Shown: positions 34,721 to 43,655, counted from the stretch's first letter. The stretch is DNA of 64,000 nt from Tropicimonas sediminicola (GCF_900188335.1 NZ_FZOY01000009.1:62001-126000); one strand, 5' to 3'. Made by a program: numbers and translations. The notes: generated from the sequence alone by a model not told the origin.

Positions 34721-36025
34721 TCAGGCCTTGAGCGCCGCGAGCTTCTCGTTGATCTCGGCCACAAGCGCCTCCGCGGCTTCGAGCGGAGTCGCGTCGCCAA
34801 AGGCGACGGCCTCGTTGCCGCGGCGGAACATCCCGCCAAGACCGCCGACACCCGGACGACGCGACGGCGCCGGATCCTCGCGGAGCATCCGCAGGTAGGC
34901 GACGAGCTTCTTCTCTTCTTCGGTGCCGCTGGTGCCGAACTTCTCCAGACCCTCTGTCGAGGCCGGGATCATGCCGCTGCCGGTGTAGTAGAGTTCGACC
35001 CCTTCCGGGTCGAAATGCATGAAGCGGATGATGTCGACGCAGAGCGCCTTGTCCGGCGCGTTGGCCCAGATGCCGGTGGAGTTCCCGGCGTAGTCGTAGA
35101 GATGCTGTTTCATCTCGCCGCCGTCAAACCCGTTCGGCAGCATCATCAGGTCGAGCGGGTCTTCCATGAGCGCGCCGATGCCGATGAAGCTGTCGGTGGT
35201 CTGGACCAGCATGCCGGCCCGGCCACGCACGATGCCGAGCGAGGCGGAGTTGTCGCCGGCCTGGGCCTGCACATCCGCCGGCGGGCAGCCGCCGGACTGG
35301 CGCATGTCTTCCCAGTACTGGAACCAGGCCGCGCCGTCCTCGGCGTCGAAGCCGATGGTGTGTTCCGGCGTGAACAGCGCCTTGCCGCGCGCCCTGAGAA
35401 AGATATCGCACGGCAGGTTGTTGCCGCCGCCGTCCTCGATGCCCCAGAAGCCGCGCCCATGCGCCTCGCTCAGCGCGACGGCGGTCTCCTGGAGGGTCTC
35501 CCACGTGTAGAACTTGTCGGGGACGGCAACGCCGACCTCTTCGAACTTCCTGGGGTTGAAGAAGATCGCCGTGGCAATCGCGTCGTTCGGCATCGCGTAC
35601 ATCTGACCGTCGTAGGTGCAGGAGAACACGCTGCCGTCCTGGTAGGACGACACGTCGAGCGGATCCGGGATGTATTCGGTCAAGGGCGCCAGCACGCCGC
35701 GCGCGGCGTACTCGGCCAGCAGGTCGACGTTCACGCTGAACATGTCGGGCGCGTTGCCGCCCGCGGCTTCGGTCGCCAGCTTGTCGGTGAAGGACCGGAA
35801 GGTGGAGAACTCCGGGACGATCTCCACACCCGGGTTCTTGGCCTCATAGGCCTTGAGCACCTTCAGCGTCGTCGCCAGCTGCTCCTCCGATTCCACGAAC
35901 CCGCTGAAGCGAACCCGCGTCTTGCCCTGCGCCATCGCGCCCTTCGACAGCACCGTCAGCGCGAAGCCTCCCATGACGGCGGAGCCTTGTTTCAGAAAAT
36001 TCCTGCGTGATTGAGTTGCGGCCAT
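34721..36025 (-). CDS. Tat-exported sugar-binding protein of an ABC importer
   Basis: A 434-residue extracellular solute-binding protein (family 1). The N-terminus SRRNFLKQG followed by a hydrophobic stretch and AMA is a twin-arginine signal, so it is exported folded. Sugar-binding signatures are GGNAPDMFSVNVDLLAEYA and TDSFIGIGALMEDPLDLMMLP. GGGAGGATGAA precedes the ATG. First gene of the minus operon, 80 bp from the nearer putative LacI operator. The substrate is probably a sugar acid or oligo-uronide, judged from the operon enzymes. Confidence 0.93.
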   Translation of the reverse strand: MAATQSRRNFLKQGSAVMGGFALTVLSKGAMAQGKTRVRFSGFVESEEQLATTLKVLKAYEAKNPGVEIVPEFSTFRSFTDKLATEAAGGNAPDMFSVNVDLLAEYAARGVLAPLTEYIPDPLDVSSYQDGSVFSCTYDGQMYAMPNDAIATAIFFNPRKFEEVGVAVPDKFYTWETLQETAVALSEAHGRGFWGIEDGGGNNLPCDIFLRARGKALFTPEHTIGFDAEDGAAWFQYWEDMRQSGGCPPADVQAQAGDNSASLGIVRGRAGMLVQTTDSFIGIGALMEDPLDLMMLPNGFDGGEMKQHLYDYAGNSTGIWANAPDKALCVDIIRFMHFDPEGVELYYTGSGMIPASTEGLEKFGTSGTEEEKKLVAYLRMLREDPAPSRRPGVGGLGGMFRRGNEAVAFGDATPLEAAEALVAEINEKLAALKA

Positions 36026-36105
36026 TTCATCCTCCCTGAAAGCGACCAGTCACGGGGCCGAGAGCGCGAAACACCGCGATTCGGGCAACCCTTCCGGCGA
36101 CATTA

Positions 36106-36117
36106 GTAAAACGTTAC
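36106..36117. promoter_or_regulatory. Putative LacI-family operator, site 1
   Basis: The 12-bp near-palindrome GTAAAACGTTAC lies 80 bp upstream of the sugar-binding-protein start. Read on the minus strand it is AGTGTAACGTTTTACT with flanks, matching site 2 at 36353-36364 in 14 of 16 bases. Position and symmetry fit an operator for the adjacent LacI-type repressor. Confidence 0.65.
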
Positions 36118-36222
36118 ACTTCTGTCGACTCCCCTTTCCCACAAATTCCCCAGGCACCCGGCCGCGCCCCGATCCACGTAGAATCCCCAAGCAAACCAAG
36201 CCAAAAACATATTGTAATAAAG

Positions 36223-36240
36223 CAATAATTCGAATGATTG
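36223..36240. promoter_or_regulatory. AT-rich imperfect palindrome between the two operators
   Basis: The 18-bp sequence from 36223 to 36240 has the form CAATxATTCGAATxATTG, with one asymmetric pair. It is centred between the two putative LacI operators in the most AT-rich part of the divergent promoter region. It could bind another regulator or simply reflect overlapping promoter elements. Confidence 0.4.
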
Positions 36241-36352
36241 CAGCGAATCCCCCTTCCGCGCCGCAGCATTTTTCCTGCGCCCGCAAGGAGAACGGGTCCC
36301 AGCTCGCCTCCAGAAACGACGCCGAAATTTTCAGTTGCACGAAAGTTCTAGT

Positions 36353-36364
36353 GTAACGTATTAC
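36353..36364. promoter_or_regulatory. Putative LacI-family operator, site 2
   Basis: The perfect 12-bp near-symmetric site GTAACGTATTAC lies 89 bp upstream of the LacI-type gene. With flanks AGTGTAACGTATTACC it repeats site 1 in inverted orientation. The two sites are 247 bp apart, one beside each divergent gene, which would allow joint repression or DNA looping. Confidence 0.65.
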
Positions 36365-36453
36365 CACGTCCAAGCTGTCCGATTGACGCCGACGACCGAT
36401 GACCGGAAGCTGCTCCGCACCCCGGTTTCGGCAGAATGGACGAGAGAACGACG

Positions 36454-37530
36454 ATGGTAGGGATCAAGGACGTAGCAGCGAGGGCCGGCGTGTCCGTCAG
36501 CACGGTTTCCAACGTGATCAACGGACGGCATGCCAAGATGCGCGCCGAGACCCTGCAACGGGTCCAGGCGGCGATCGCCGAACTCAACTACACGCCCAAT
36601 GCCGTCGCCCGGCAGCTCCAGTCCGGGCATATCAAGACGCTGGGCCTTGTCGTGCCCTCGGTGGCCAACCCCTTCTGGGGAAACGTCTCGCAGCTCATCG
36701 AGAAGGAAGCGCAACAGCGGGGATACCAGGTGATGATCTGCAACGCGGAGCGGGACCCGAAGCTGGAGGCCGACTATCTCAAGTCGCTCTACGGTTCCTC
36801 CATCCGCGGGGTCATCCTCGGCTCCTCGCCGCTGTCGCTAAGCCACCTGTCCGAGCACATCAGCAAGGATATGCGCATCGCCGCATTCGACAGGAAAACC
36901 CGCGCCGGCAACGACGTGATCTCCTGCTCCGTGAGCGTCGACCAGGATCTCGGCGCGCGCCTCGCGACCCGGCACCTGATCGGACTGGGACACACCCGGA
37001 TCGGGTTCATCTCCGGCCCCATCGGCACCGCGAGCCGGACCGGTCGCCTGGCGGGGATGCGGGCGGAAATGGAACGCTCCGGAATCGAGATCGACGAAAG
37101 CCTGATCTGGCTCGCCCCCGACGCCGCGGGCTTCGGCGACAGCCATGCCGCCGAACTCGGCCGGATCGGGATCCGCGAACTTCTCACGCTGGACGACCCG
37201 CCGACCGCGGTCTTCAGCGTCAACGACATGTACGCGATCGGCGCGCTCTCCGGAGCGCGCGAACTCGGCTACCGCGTGCCCGAAGACCTTTCCGTCGTGG
37301 GGTTCGACGATATCTACCTCGCCAAGGTCATGCACCCTCCCCTCACCACCATCCGCCAACCCGCTGACCTGATGGCCGAATTGGTGGTGAGCCGCCTGAT
37401 CGACCAGCTGGAAGGCACGGACGAGATCGCGGAGCCGCATGTCGTCCTGCGGCCGGACCTCGTGGTGAGATCCTCGACCACCGCCCCCGCAGGCGCAATC
37501 CGTTCCCATCCAAGGTTCCACACACAATGA
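36454..37530 (+). CDS. LacI-family transcriptional repressor
   Basis: A 358-residue LacI/GalR regulator. The N-terminal helix-turn-helix GIKDVAARAGVSVSTVSNVI and hinge AVARQLQSGHIKTLG are standard, followed by the periplasmic-binding-like effector domain (SVNDMYAIGALSGARELGYRVPEDLSVVGFDD). The ATG at 36454 is chosen because family members start MxxIKDVA; an ATG 18 nt earlier is possible. It is divergent from the sugar transporter operon and overlaps the SDR gene by 4 nt. It should respond to the transported sugar acid or an intermediate. Confidence 0.95.
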   Translation: MVGIKDVAARAGVSVSTVSNVINGRHAKMRAETLQRVQAAIAELNYTPNAVARQLQSGHIKTLGLVVPSVANPFWGNVSQLIEKEAQQRGYQVMICNAERDPKLEADYLKSLYGSSIRGVILGSSPLSLSHLSEHISKDMRIAAFDRKTRAGNDVISCSVSVDQDLGARLATRHLIGLGHTRIGFISGPIGTASRTGRLAGMRAEMERSGIEIDESLIWLAPDAAGFGDSHAAELGRIGIRELLTLDDPPTAVFSVNDMYAIGALSGARELGYRVPEDLSVVGFDDIYLAKVMHPPLTTIRQPADLMAELVVSRLIDQLEGTDEIAEPHVVLRPDLVVRSSTTAPAGAIRSHPRFHTQ

Positions 37531-38264
37531 GCGAGACCAGAGAGTTTTCGGGCCGCAACATCCTGATCGCAGGCGCGTCGAGCGGCATGGGTCGGGCGAC
37601 GGCCCGCGCGGCCGCCGCCGCGGGGGCCGGGCTGATCCTGCTGGGTCGCGACACTGCGCGGCTGGAACAGGTCGCGTCCGAAGCCCGCGCGCTCGGCGCG
37701 GCCTCCGTGACCTGCATCGAGGCGGATGCTGCCGACGCTACCACGCTCACCGAGGCGCTGGCCGCGCATCGGGCGGCATTGGCGGCGGTCGACACGCTGG
37801 TCAATTCCGTCGGAGTGAACCTCGTCCGCCGTGCCTTCGTCGAACTGACCGCGGAGAGCTGGTCGTCGATGGTCGACACCAATCTCACCGCCGCCTTCAA
37901 CCTTGCCAGCGCCATCGTGCCGGCCTTTCGCGCCCGAGGTGGCGGCCTTCTGGTCAACATCTCCTCCACCGCCGCCCGAAAGCCCGACCTCTCGGGCGCG
38001 GCCTACCAGGCCACCAAGGCCGGCGTGATGGCGATGACCCACGCGATCATGGAGGAGGAGTGGCAGAACGGCATCCGGGCCACCGCGATCCTGCCGGGCA
38101 TGACCGACACGCCGCTGCTCGAGAAACGGCCCGTTCCCCCGACCGAGGAGATGCGCGCCAGGGCGCTGCAGCCGGAGGACGTGGCCGAGGCCTGCATGTT
38201 CGTGATGCGCCTGCCCGCCAGGGCGCATGTTTCGGAGCTGACGATACAACCCGCGATCCGCTGA
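37527..38264 (+). CDS. Short-chain dehydrogenase/reductase
   Basis: A 245-residue classical SDR. The cofactor loop GASSGMGRATA (about 16-26), the NSVG strand (NNAG equivalent), the catalytic Ser in NISSTAAR and YQATK (Tyr-x3-Lys) are all present. Translationally coupled to the LacI gene by ATGA. In sugar-acid loci such enzymes act as uronate, mannonate or keto-gluconate dehydrogenases; the specific substrate is unknown. Confidence 0.94.
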   Translation: MSETREFSGRNILIAGASSGMGRATARAAAAAGAGLILLGRDTARLEQVASEARALGAASVTCIEADAADATTLTEALAAHRAALAAVDTLVNSVGVNLVRRAFVELTAESWSSMVDTNLTAAFNLASAIVPAFRARGGGLLVNISSTAARKPDLSGAAYQATKAGVMAMTHAIMEEEWQNGIRATAILPGMTDTPLLEKRPVPPTEEMRARALQPEDVAEACMFVMRLPARAHVSELTIQPAIR

Positions 38265-38300
38265 TCGCACCCGACGGAGCTCGGGGAGGAGGAGACCCAC

Positions 38301-39329
38301 ATGGATGGCCCGATACACAGCGACACCCGCCCGGACGTCGCCGTTCTGATCCCGGAAGCGATGCGCGCCCGCATCTGTCCCAAGCCGGTGATGGAGGCGC
38401 TTGCGGCCTTTGCCCACCCGGTGATCCCGACCGATGCGGAGCTCGCCGGGTCAAACCTTCAAGACCGCCTCAAGGGCGTGACCGCGGTCATCACCGGCTG
38501 GAGAAGCCCGCCCATCCCGCGCGCGGCGCTGGCGCCGGAGGGAAGCGTCGCCTTCGTGTCCCATGCCGCCGGATCGGTGAAGCCGCTCGGGGTGCTTGAC
38601 GCGCTCGAGTCCGGCCACGTCCGGGTCAGCCACGCGGCCCCCGTGATCGCCCATGCGGTCGCGGAATTCACCCTCGCCCAGATCCTCGCCCACCTGCGCC
38701 GACACCGGGAGATGGACGCGGGCCTGCGCAGCGGAACGCCATGGTTCGACCTGCGGGACACCAACCTCGGCCAGCTTCTCGGGGCCCAGGACGTGGGGAT
38801 CGTGGGGCTCGGCTATGTCGGCCGGCTCGTGCTCGAATTGCTGCGCCCGTTCGGCTGCACCGTCTGCGTCTGCGACCCGTTCATCGGCGAGGCGCAGGCG
38901 GCGGAACTTGACGTGACGCTGATGAGCCTCGAAGCGCTGTTCGACCGGTGCTCTGTCGTCAGTCTGCACGCCGCCAACCTCCCGGCCACAGAAGGCATGA
39001 TCACGCGAAAGCATCTCGATCTGCTCCCCGAGGGCGGCCTGCTGGTCAACACGGCGCGCGCCGGTCTGATCGAACCCGGCGCCATGCTCGCCGCCCTGCA
39101 GACAGGGCGTATCCATGCCGCGCTGGACGCGTTCGACATCGAGCCGCTTCCAGAGGAAGACGCCTTGCGCGCGCTGCCGAATGTCTACCTGTCGCCGCAT
39201 TGCGCCGGCCACACCCGCGAAAGCTACGTCCGGCAGGGCCTGTCGGCGGTGGAGGAGGTGCGGCGGCACCTGGGAGGGCTGCCGGGACGGCAGGAAATCC
39301 TTCGCGAGAAAGCCGCCGCGCTCGCGTGA
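38301..39329 (+). CDS. D-isomer-specific 2-hydroxyacid dehydrogenase
   Basis: A 342-residue NAD-dependent dehydrogenase. The Rossmann loop VGIVGLGYVGRLVLELL is near residue 163, the catalytic Arg in NTARAGLIEPGAM near 253, and the Glu/His pair in DIEPLPEED and SPHCAGHT. GGAGGAGG precedes the ATG. It would interconvert a 2-keto acid and a D-2-hydroxy acid, for example in keto-gluconate or glyoxylate/hydroxypyruvate metabolism. It lies between the SDR and the ATPase in the LacI-led operon. Confidence 0.93.
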   Translation: MDGPIHSDTRPDVAVLIPEAMRARICPKPVMEALAAFAHPVIPTDAELAGSNLQDRLKGVTAVITGWRSPPIPRAALAPEGSVAFVSHAAGSVKPLGVLDALESGHVRVSHAAPVIAHAVAEFTLAQILAHLRRHREMDAGLRSGTPWFDLRDTNLGQLLGAQDVGIVGLGYVGRLVLELLRPFGCTVCVCDPFIGEAQAAELDVTLMSLEALFDRCSVVSLHAANLPATEGMITRKHLDLLPEGGLLVNTARAGLIEPGAMLAALQTGRIHAALDAFDIEPLPEEDALRALPNVYLSPHCAGHTRESYVRQGLSAVEEVRRHLGGLPGRQEILREKAAALA

Positions 39330-39383
39330 CACGCATACCGCCCGTTTCGGGCAGAACCAGTTGAAAGGGAAAGGGAGGAGACC

Positions 39384-40454
39384 ATGGCCTCAGTAGAAAT
39401 TTCCGGCCTCAAGAAGTCCTTCGGCGCCGTCGAAGTGATCCACAGCGTCGACCTTCAGATCGAGGACGGAGAGTTCGTGGCGCTGGTCGGACCGTCCGGC
39501 TGCGGGAAATCCACCCTGCTGCGCATCATCTCGGGGCTTGAGCCGGCCTCCGACGGCGAAATCCGGATCGGCGGCAAGGTCGTCAACCACCTCAACCCGC
39601 GCGAGCGAAACATCGCGATGGTGTTCCAGAACTACGCGCTCTACCCGCACATGTCGGTGGCGCAGAACATGGGGTTCAACCTCAAGCTCTCCGGGTTGAA
39701 GCGCGGCGACATCGACGCCCGCGTCCGGGAAGTGGCGAAGCTCCTCGAACTCGACACCCTGCTCGACCGCAAGCCCGGCCAGCTTTCGGGCGGTCAGCGA
39801 CAGCGGGTGGCGATGGGCCGGGCAATCGTCCGCAACCCGGAGGCCTTCCTGTTCGACGAGCCGCTTTCCAACCTCGACGCCAAGCTGCGGGTCCAGATGC
39901 GCGCCGAGATCAAGACCCTGCATCAGCGCGTCAAGACCACCTCGATCTACGTTACCCACGACCAGATCGAGGCGATGACCCTCGCCGACCGCGTGGTGAT
40001 CCTCAGCGGCGGTCGGATCGAGCAGGTCGGCCGCCCGATCGATCTCTACAATCATCCCGACAACCTGTTCGTCGCCGGCTTCATCGGAACCCCGTCGATG
40101 AACCTGATCGACGCCACGATCACCCCGTCCGACGCCGGCCTGGCGGCGCAGTTCTCCTGCGGCCAGTCGGTGCCGCTCGGCCCCGAGCACGCACTCCGCG
40201 AGGGTCAGAAAGTCGTGATCGGAATGCGCCCCGAGCATTTCGCGATCGGCGCTTCCGGCGCGCCGATCGCGGGCGAAACCACGCTTGTCGAACCCACCGG
40301 CGCCCAGACCCACCTGACGTTCCGGATGGCCGGCGGCACCGCGACCGCGGTGATCGATGGCGGGGTGGACATCGGTGTCGGCCAGATCCTGACGGTCGCC
40401 ATCGACCCCGCCAAGATCCACGTCTTCGACAGGGAAACCGGCCGCCGTCTCTGA
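39384..40454 (+). CDS. Sugar ABC transporter ATPase, MalK/UgpC type
   Basis: A 356-residue ATPase with Walker A GPSGCGKST (about 37-45), Q-loop MVFQNYALYPHMSV, signature LSGGQRQRVAMGRAI, Walker B FLFDEPLSNLDA and the C-terminal regulatory domain (IGMRPEHF). GGAGGAG precedes the ATG. No ATPase is encoded in the divergent transporter operon, so this one very probably energises the permeases at 32769-34613. Some MalK-type ATPases serve several sugar transporters. Confidence 0.94.
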   Translation: MASVEISGLKKSFGAVEVIHSVDLQIEDGEFVALVGPSGCGKSTLLRIISGLEPASDGEIRIGGKVVNHLNPRERNIAMVFQNYALYPHMSVAQNMGFNLKLSGLKRGDIDARVREVAKLLELDTLLDRKPGQLSGGQRQRVAMGRAIVRNPEAFLFDEPLSNLDAKLRVQMRAEIKTLHQRVKTTSIYVTHDQIEAMTLADRVVILSGGRIEQVGRPIDLYNHPDNLFVAGFIGTPSMNLIDATITPSDAGLAAQFSCGQSVPLGPEHALREGQKVVIGMRPEHFAIGASGAPIAGETTLVEPTGAQTHLTFRMAGGTATAVIDGGVDIGVGQILTVAIDPAKIHVFDRETGRRL

Positions 40455-40512
40455 AAGGATCCACCGACAAGGCCCCGTTAGAGGCTGACGCGTGGTCCCG
40501 GTCGCCGGCTGG

Positions 40513-41475
40513 TCAAACTGGCGGCATCCGGGCCTTCGACCTGGCGAGGTGCGACGGCGCGAGCCCCGTCGCCCTCCGAAACGCCGTGGCGAAATTGGCC
40601 GGCGAGCGGTAGCCTGCAAGGTGGGCGGCCTCGGCCACCGTCACGCCGTCCCGTTCGAGCGCGACGCGGGCACGTGCCAGCCGGGTGCCGCGCACGTATT
40701 GCTGCACCGTGCAGCCGTGGGCGGCCCGGAACATCCGCCGCATGGTCGAGAGGCTGACATTGCCGATCCGGGCGATCTCCGACAGTTCGGGCAGATCCCC
40801 CTGCCCTGCCTCTATGAACTGCTCCATGCGCGCCAGCTTGCGCCTGTCGTCGCGGCCCATCCCCGCGCCGCACCCTGCCCGACCTGCGAACTCGGCGCAG
40901 GTGCTGCAGATCAACCGCAACGCCAGCGCCTCGACCTCGAGACGCGCCAGCGGCGTGTCCTCGGGCATCAGGCGGATCAGCCGCTCCAGCAGCCGGACAT
41001 CTTCAGGAAGCACGCTCCCGCAAGTCCGTCGAAGCGACGGCTTTGCCCCGTCAGCCAGAGCTCCAAGGCCGTTCGCGCGAAGCCAGGCATGCGACATCTC
41101 CACGTTGACCCCGCGCACACGGTCGCCCGCGCTACCGCGGCGGCGAAACGCCATGGAGTCGTTGGCCGCGCTCATGACCATCCGAACCGGCTCTCCCGCC
41201 CCCCGCCCGAGTTCGAGCGCCTCCCCGCCGAGCGACGCCCGAACCCGGCCTTCCAGCACGAAGTGCAGCATCACCCCCGCCGCCCGGACTCCGCACACCT
41301 CGAAGGGTGCCCGCACCCTGACATCCTGCGCGGAGAGCGACAGCCCCTCCCGCAGCACCCGCTTGATGTAATGCCCGTCCAGCGCGGCGAAACCCGGCCG
41401 CCAATCGCCATCGAATCGCTCACCGCAGCGGCTGCCGCGAGGACCCCGGTGTTCCATGCAATCGCCATCCGGCAT
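40513..41475 (-). CDS. AraC-family regulator, PchR-like
   Basis: A 320-residue regulator with a C-terminal AraC domain (LSEIARIGNVSLSTMRRMFRAAHG and TVAEAAHLAGYRSPANFATAFRR) and an N-terminal ligand domain of the PchR kind. The ATG at 41475 has GAGGGG 6 nt upstream and is preferred to a GTG at 41511. It is divergent from the TonB-dependent receptor, the arrangement of siderophore-responsive activators that sense an imported ferric-siderophore. It should activate the receptor gene and possibly the downstream ABC importer. Confidence 0.9.
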   Translation of the reverse strand: MPDGDCMEHRGPRGSRCGERFDGDWRPGFAALDGHYIKRVLREGLSLSAQDVRVRAPFEVCGVRAAGVMLHFVLEGRVRASLGGEALELGRGAGEPVRMVMSAANDSMAFRRRGSAGDRVRGVNVEMSHAWLRANGLGALADGAKPSLRRTCGSVLPEDVRLLERLIRLMPEDTPLARLEVEALALRLICSTCAEFAGRAGCGAGMGRDDRRKLARMEQFIEAGQGDLPELSEIARIGNVSLSTMRRMFRAAHGCTVQQYVRGTRLARARVALERDGVTVAEAAHLAGYRSPANFATAFRRATGLAPSHLARSKARMPPV

Positions 41476-41586
41476 CGCCAACCCCTCGAATATTTCGTTG
41501 CGGAAAGGCACCTTGGGCTGGCTCCGGCGATGCTTTGACCTTCTGGCAAAGACATCTGGCGCGCCTGCAAAGGCCGCCGACTGGCT

Positions 41587-41605
41587 CCGTGCAATCTCTG
41601 CACGG
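41587..41605. promoter_or_regulatory. Inverted repeat upstream of the TonB-dependent receptor
   Basis: Perfect 7-bp arms CCGTGCA and TGCACGG around a 5-nt spacer, 46-64 bp before the receptor start and about 112 bp before the regulator start. A likely binding site for the divergent AraC-type regulator or another repressor. Confidence 0.5.
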
Positions 41606-41614
41606 TAAATACCT

Positions 41615-41627
41615 GTCTAATTTAGTC
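41615..41627. promoter_or_regulatory. CTAA/TTAG palindrome near the receptor promoter
   Basis: GTCTAATTTAGTC is nearly symmetric about its centre (CTAA-T-TTAG) and sits in the AT-rich stretch just before the receptor gene, where an iron-responsive repressor would act. Rhodobacterales have palindromic iron boxes at such genes; I cannot confirm the match to any consensus. Confidence 0.4.
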
Positions 41628-41650
41628 AACTACAAGATGGGACAGAGATC

Positions 41651-43618
41651 ATGAGAGCACGAAGAGCCTTGCTGCTCGGCGCTTCCACGCTGGTTGCCAC
41701 GGCCGGTTGGGCACAGGAACCCGAAGAGGCCTACTACCTTGGCGAGATCCGCATCGACTCCAGCGGGGCGCAGAGCCTGCTCGGGAACAGCGAGATCACG
41801 ACCGAAGAGCTCGAGGACCGCAACGCCGGCTCGATGGCAGAGGTGTTCGACGGACAGACGCAGATCACCTCCAGCGGCGGCGCGGCGATCGGGCAGAAGG
41901 TCTTTGTCCAGGGGATCGAGGAAAGCCTGCTGTCGGTGACGATCGACGGCGCGCGGCAGAACAAGTCGGCCTTCCACCATGCCGGCAACGTCCTGATGGA
42001 CCCGGCCATGCTCAAGCGGGTCGAGATCAGCGCCGGCCTCGCCCCGGCCGACGCGGGCCCCGGCGGTCTCGGCGGCTCCATCGCCTACGAGACCAAGGAC
42101 GCACGGGATTTCCTCGAGCCCGGCGACGATTTCGGCGGCATGCTGTCCTATACCTACTCGACCAACGAGAACGAGAACCGCGGCACGCTCGCCGCCTGGG
42201 GGCGCAGCGGCGGCTTCGAGTACCTTCTGAGCGGCACGCGCGACACGGGTGACGATTACGTCGACGGCGACGGCAACACGATTGACGGCACCGGACCCGA
42301 CCTGACCGACTACCTCGCCAAGCTGGCCTTCAACATGGAAGGCGGCGGACGGCTGGAATTCTCTGCTTCGCAGACCACGGATGACGGCGACCGCGCCGGC
42401 CAGGAAGGCCCCTTCGGGCTCTACTTCGCGCGGCCGGACTTCGCGGGCGTGGTCGGCCGCGATACCGTCTTCATCGACGCGATTTCCAAGCGGACGTCCT
42501 ACACGCTGACCTATACCGACGAGCAGCCCGATGGCTGGCTCAACCCCGAGTTCCAGCTCAGCTATAACGAACAGGAGATGGACGTCGGCGGAGTGGAGGG
42601 GATCAACACCAGCCTCAGCGGCACTATCAAGAACGTCTTCGACGTGGGCAACGGCACCGTCACCGCCGGTCTCGACTTCTTCCACGACACCGCGGAAGGC
42701 TGGACCAATGCGGAGGCCCCCTACGACTTCAGCGGCGAGGAGAGCCTCTCCGATGTCGGCGTCTTCGCGCAGGCGCGGCAGGACCTGAGCGACAGGGTTT
42801 CCGTCTCCTACGGCGCCCGCGCCGATTTCCAGACGTTCGAAGGTGCCGACGGCAGCACGTTCGAGGAGTCCGGCCTGAGCGCCAACGGCACCATCGACGT
42901 GATCCTGACCGACACGCTGACATTCAACGCCGGCCTCGCGACCACCTGGGGCGGTTTCGAACTGGGCGAGGCGGCGCTGATCAACTACGGCACCGACTGG
43001 TATTACGACGGCCTCAAACCGTCGCGGTCGCAGAGTGGCCGTGTCGGCCTGCGGTATCTCAACGGTCCGTGGGAAGCCAACGCCGCCTATTTCGAAACCG
43101 ACATCGACAACGTGGCCGCGGTTCTGCCGACCTCCGGCTACCGCTCAGAGATGACCGACATCGACACCCGCGGCGTCGACGCCTCGCTCGCCTATGTCGG
43201 AACGGAGGGCTACCTGCGGTTCAATTACACCTATGCCGACGTGAAAGCGGATGACGCGACCATCGCCACCACCGCCTATTACCTCGGCCGCCCCGTCGGG
43301 CATCTGTTCGGCATCGAGGGTGCGGTCAACATCAACAGCCAGTTCCGGATCGGCGGTACGGCCGACATCGCGCTGGAGAATACCGACACCGAAGATGCCG
43401 ACGCCGGGATCGACGCCCTGCCGGGCTACGAGGTGGTCAACCTGTTCGGCGAGTACCGCCCGGAACAGATGGACAACCTGACAGTGCGGCTCGACATCAG
43501 GAACCTGTTCAACCAGACCTACGCGAGCCGCAGTTCGGACGGGATCGGGCTGAGCAACATCGAAGAGCTGAACGAGCCGGGCCGGAGCTTCAACCTGACC
43601 GCGCGGATCATGTTCTGA
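41651..43618 (+). CDS. TonB-dependent outer-membrane siderophore receptor
   Basis: A 655-residue receptor. Signal peptide (1-21, ending GWA), plug domain (about 40-150: TEELEDRNAGSMAEVFDGQTQ, VFVQGIEESLLSVTIDGARQ, LKRVEISAGLAPADAGPGGLGG) and a 22-strand-type barrel ending in the TonB-box-family C-terminus FNLTARIMF with terminal Phe. GYEVVNLFGEYRP and RLDIRNLFNQTYASRSS are the usual late-barrel motifs. It should import a ferric-siderophore or haem-like ligand; the adjacent FecCD-type importer favours a catechol or citrate-type siderophore. Confidence 0.95.
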   Translation: MRARRALLLGASTLVATAGWAQEPEEAYYLGEIRIDSSGAQSLLGNSEITTEELEDRNAGSMAEVFDGQTQITSSGGAAIGQKVFVQGIEESLLSVTIDGARQNKSAFHHAGNVLMDPAMLKRVEISAGLAPADAGPGGLGGSIAYETKDARDFLEPGDDFGGMLSYTYSTNENENRGTLAAWGRSGGFEYLLSGTRDTGDDYVDGDGNTIDGTGPDLTDYLAKLAFNMEGGGRLEFSASQTTDDGDRAGQEGPFGLYFARPDFAGVVGRDTVFIDAISKRTSYTLTYTDEQPDGWLNPEFQLSYNEQEMDVGGVEGINTSLSGTIKNVFDVGNGTVTAGLDFFHDTAEGWTNAEAPYDFSGEESLSDVGVFAQARQDLSDRVSVSYGARADFQTFEGADGSTFEESGLSANGTIDVILTDTLTFNAGLATTWGGFELGEAALINYGTDWYYDGLKPSRSQSGRVGLRYLNGPWEANAAYFETDIDNVAAVLPTSGYRSEMTDIDTRGVDASLAYVGTEGYLRFNYTYADVKADDATIATTAYYLGRPVGHLFGIEGAVNINSQFRIGGTADIALENTDTEDADAGIDALPGYEVVNLFGEYRPEQMDNLTVRLDIRNLFNQTYASRSSDGIGLSNIEELNEPGRSFNLTARIMF

Positions 43619-43624
43619 AACGCA

Positions 43625-43655
43625 ACCGGCCGCGGGATGATGTCCCGCGGCCGGT
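43625..43655. terminator. Bidirectional hairpin terminator between receptor and DUF2218 genes
   Basis: Perfect 13-bp G/C-rich arms (43625-43637 and 43643-43655) around a 5-nt loop, between two convergent genes. No long T-run follows in either direction, so it may need Rho or act as a stability element. Confidence 0.75.
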
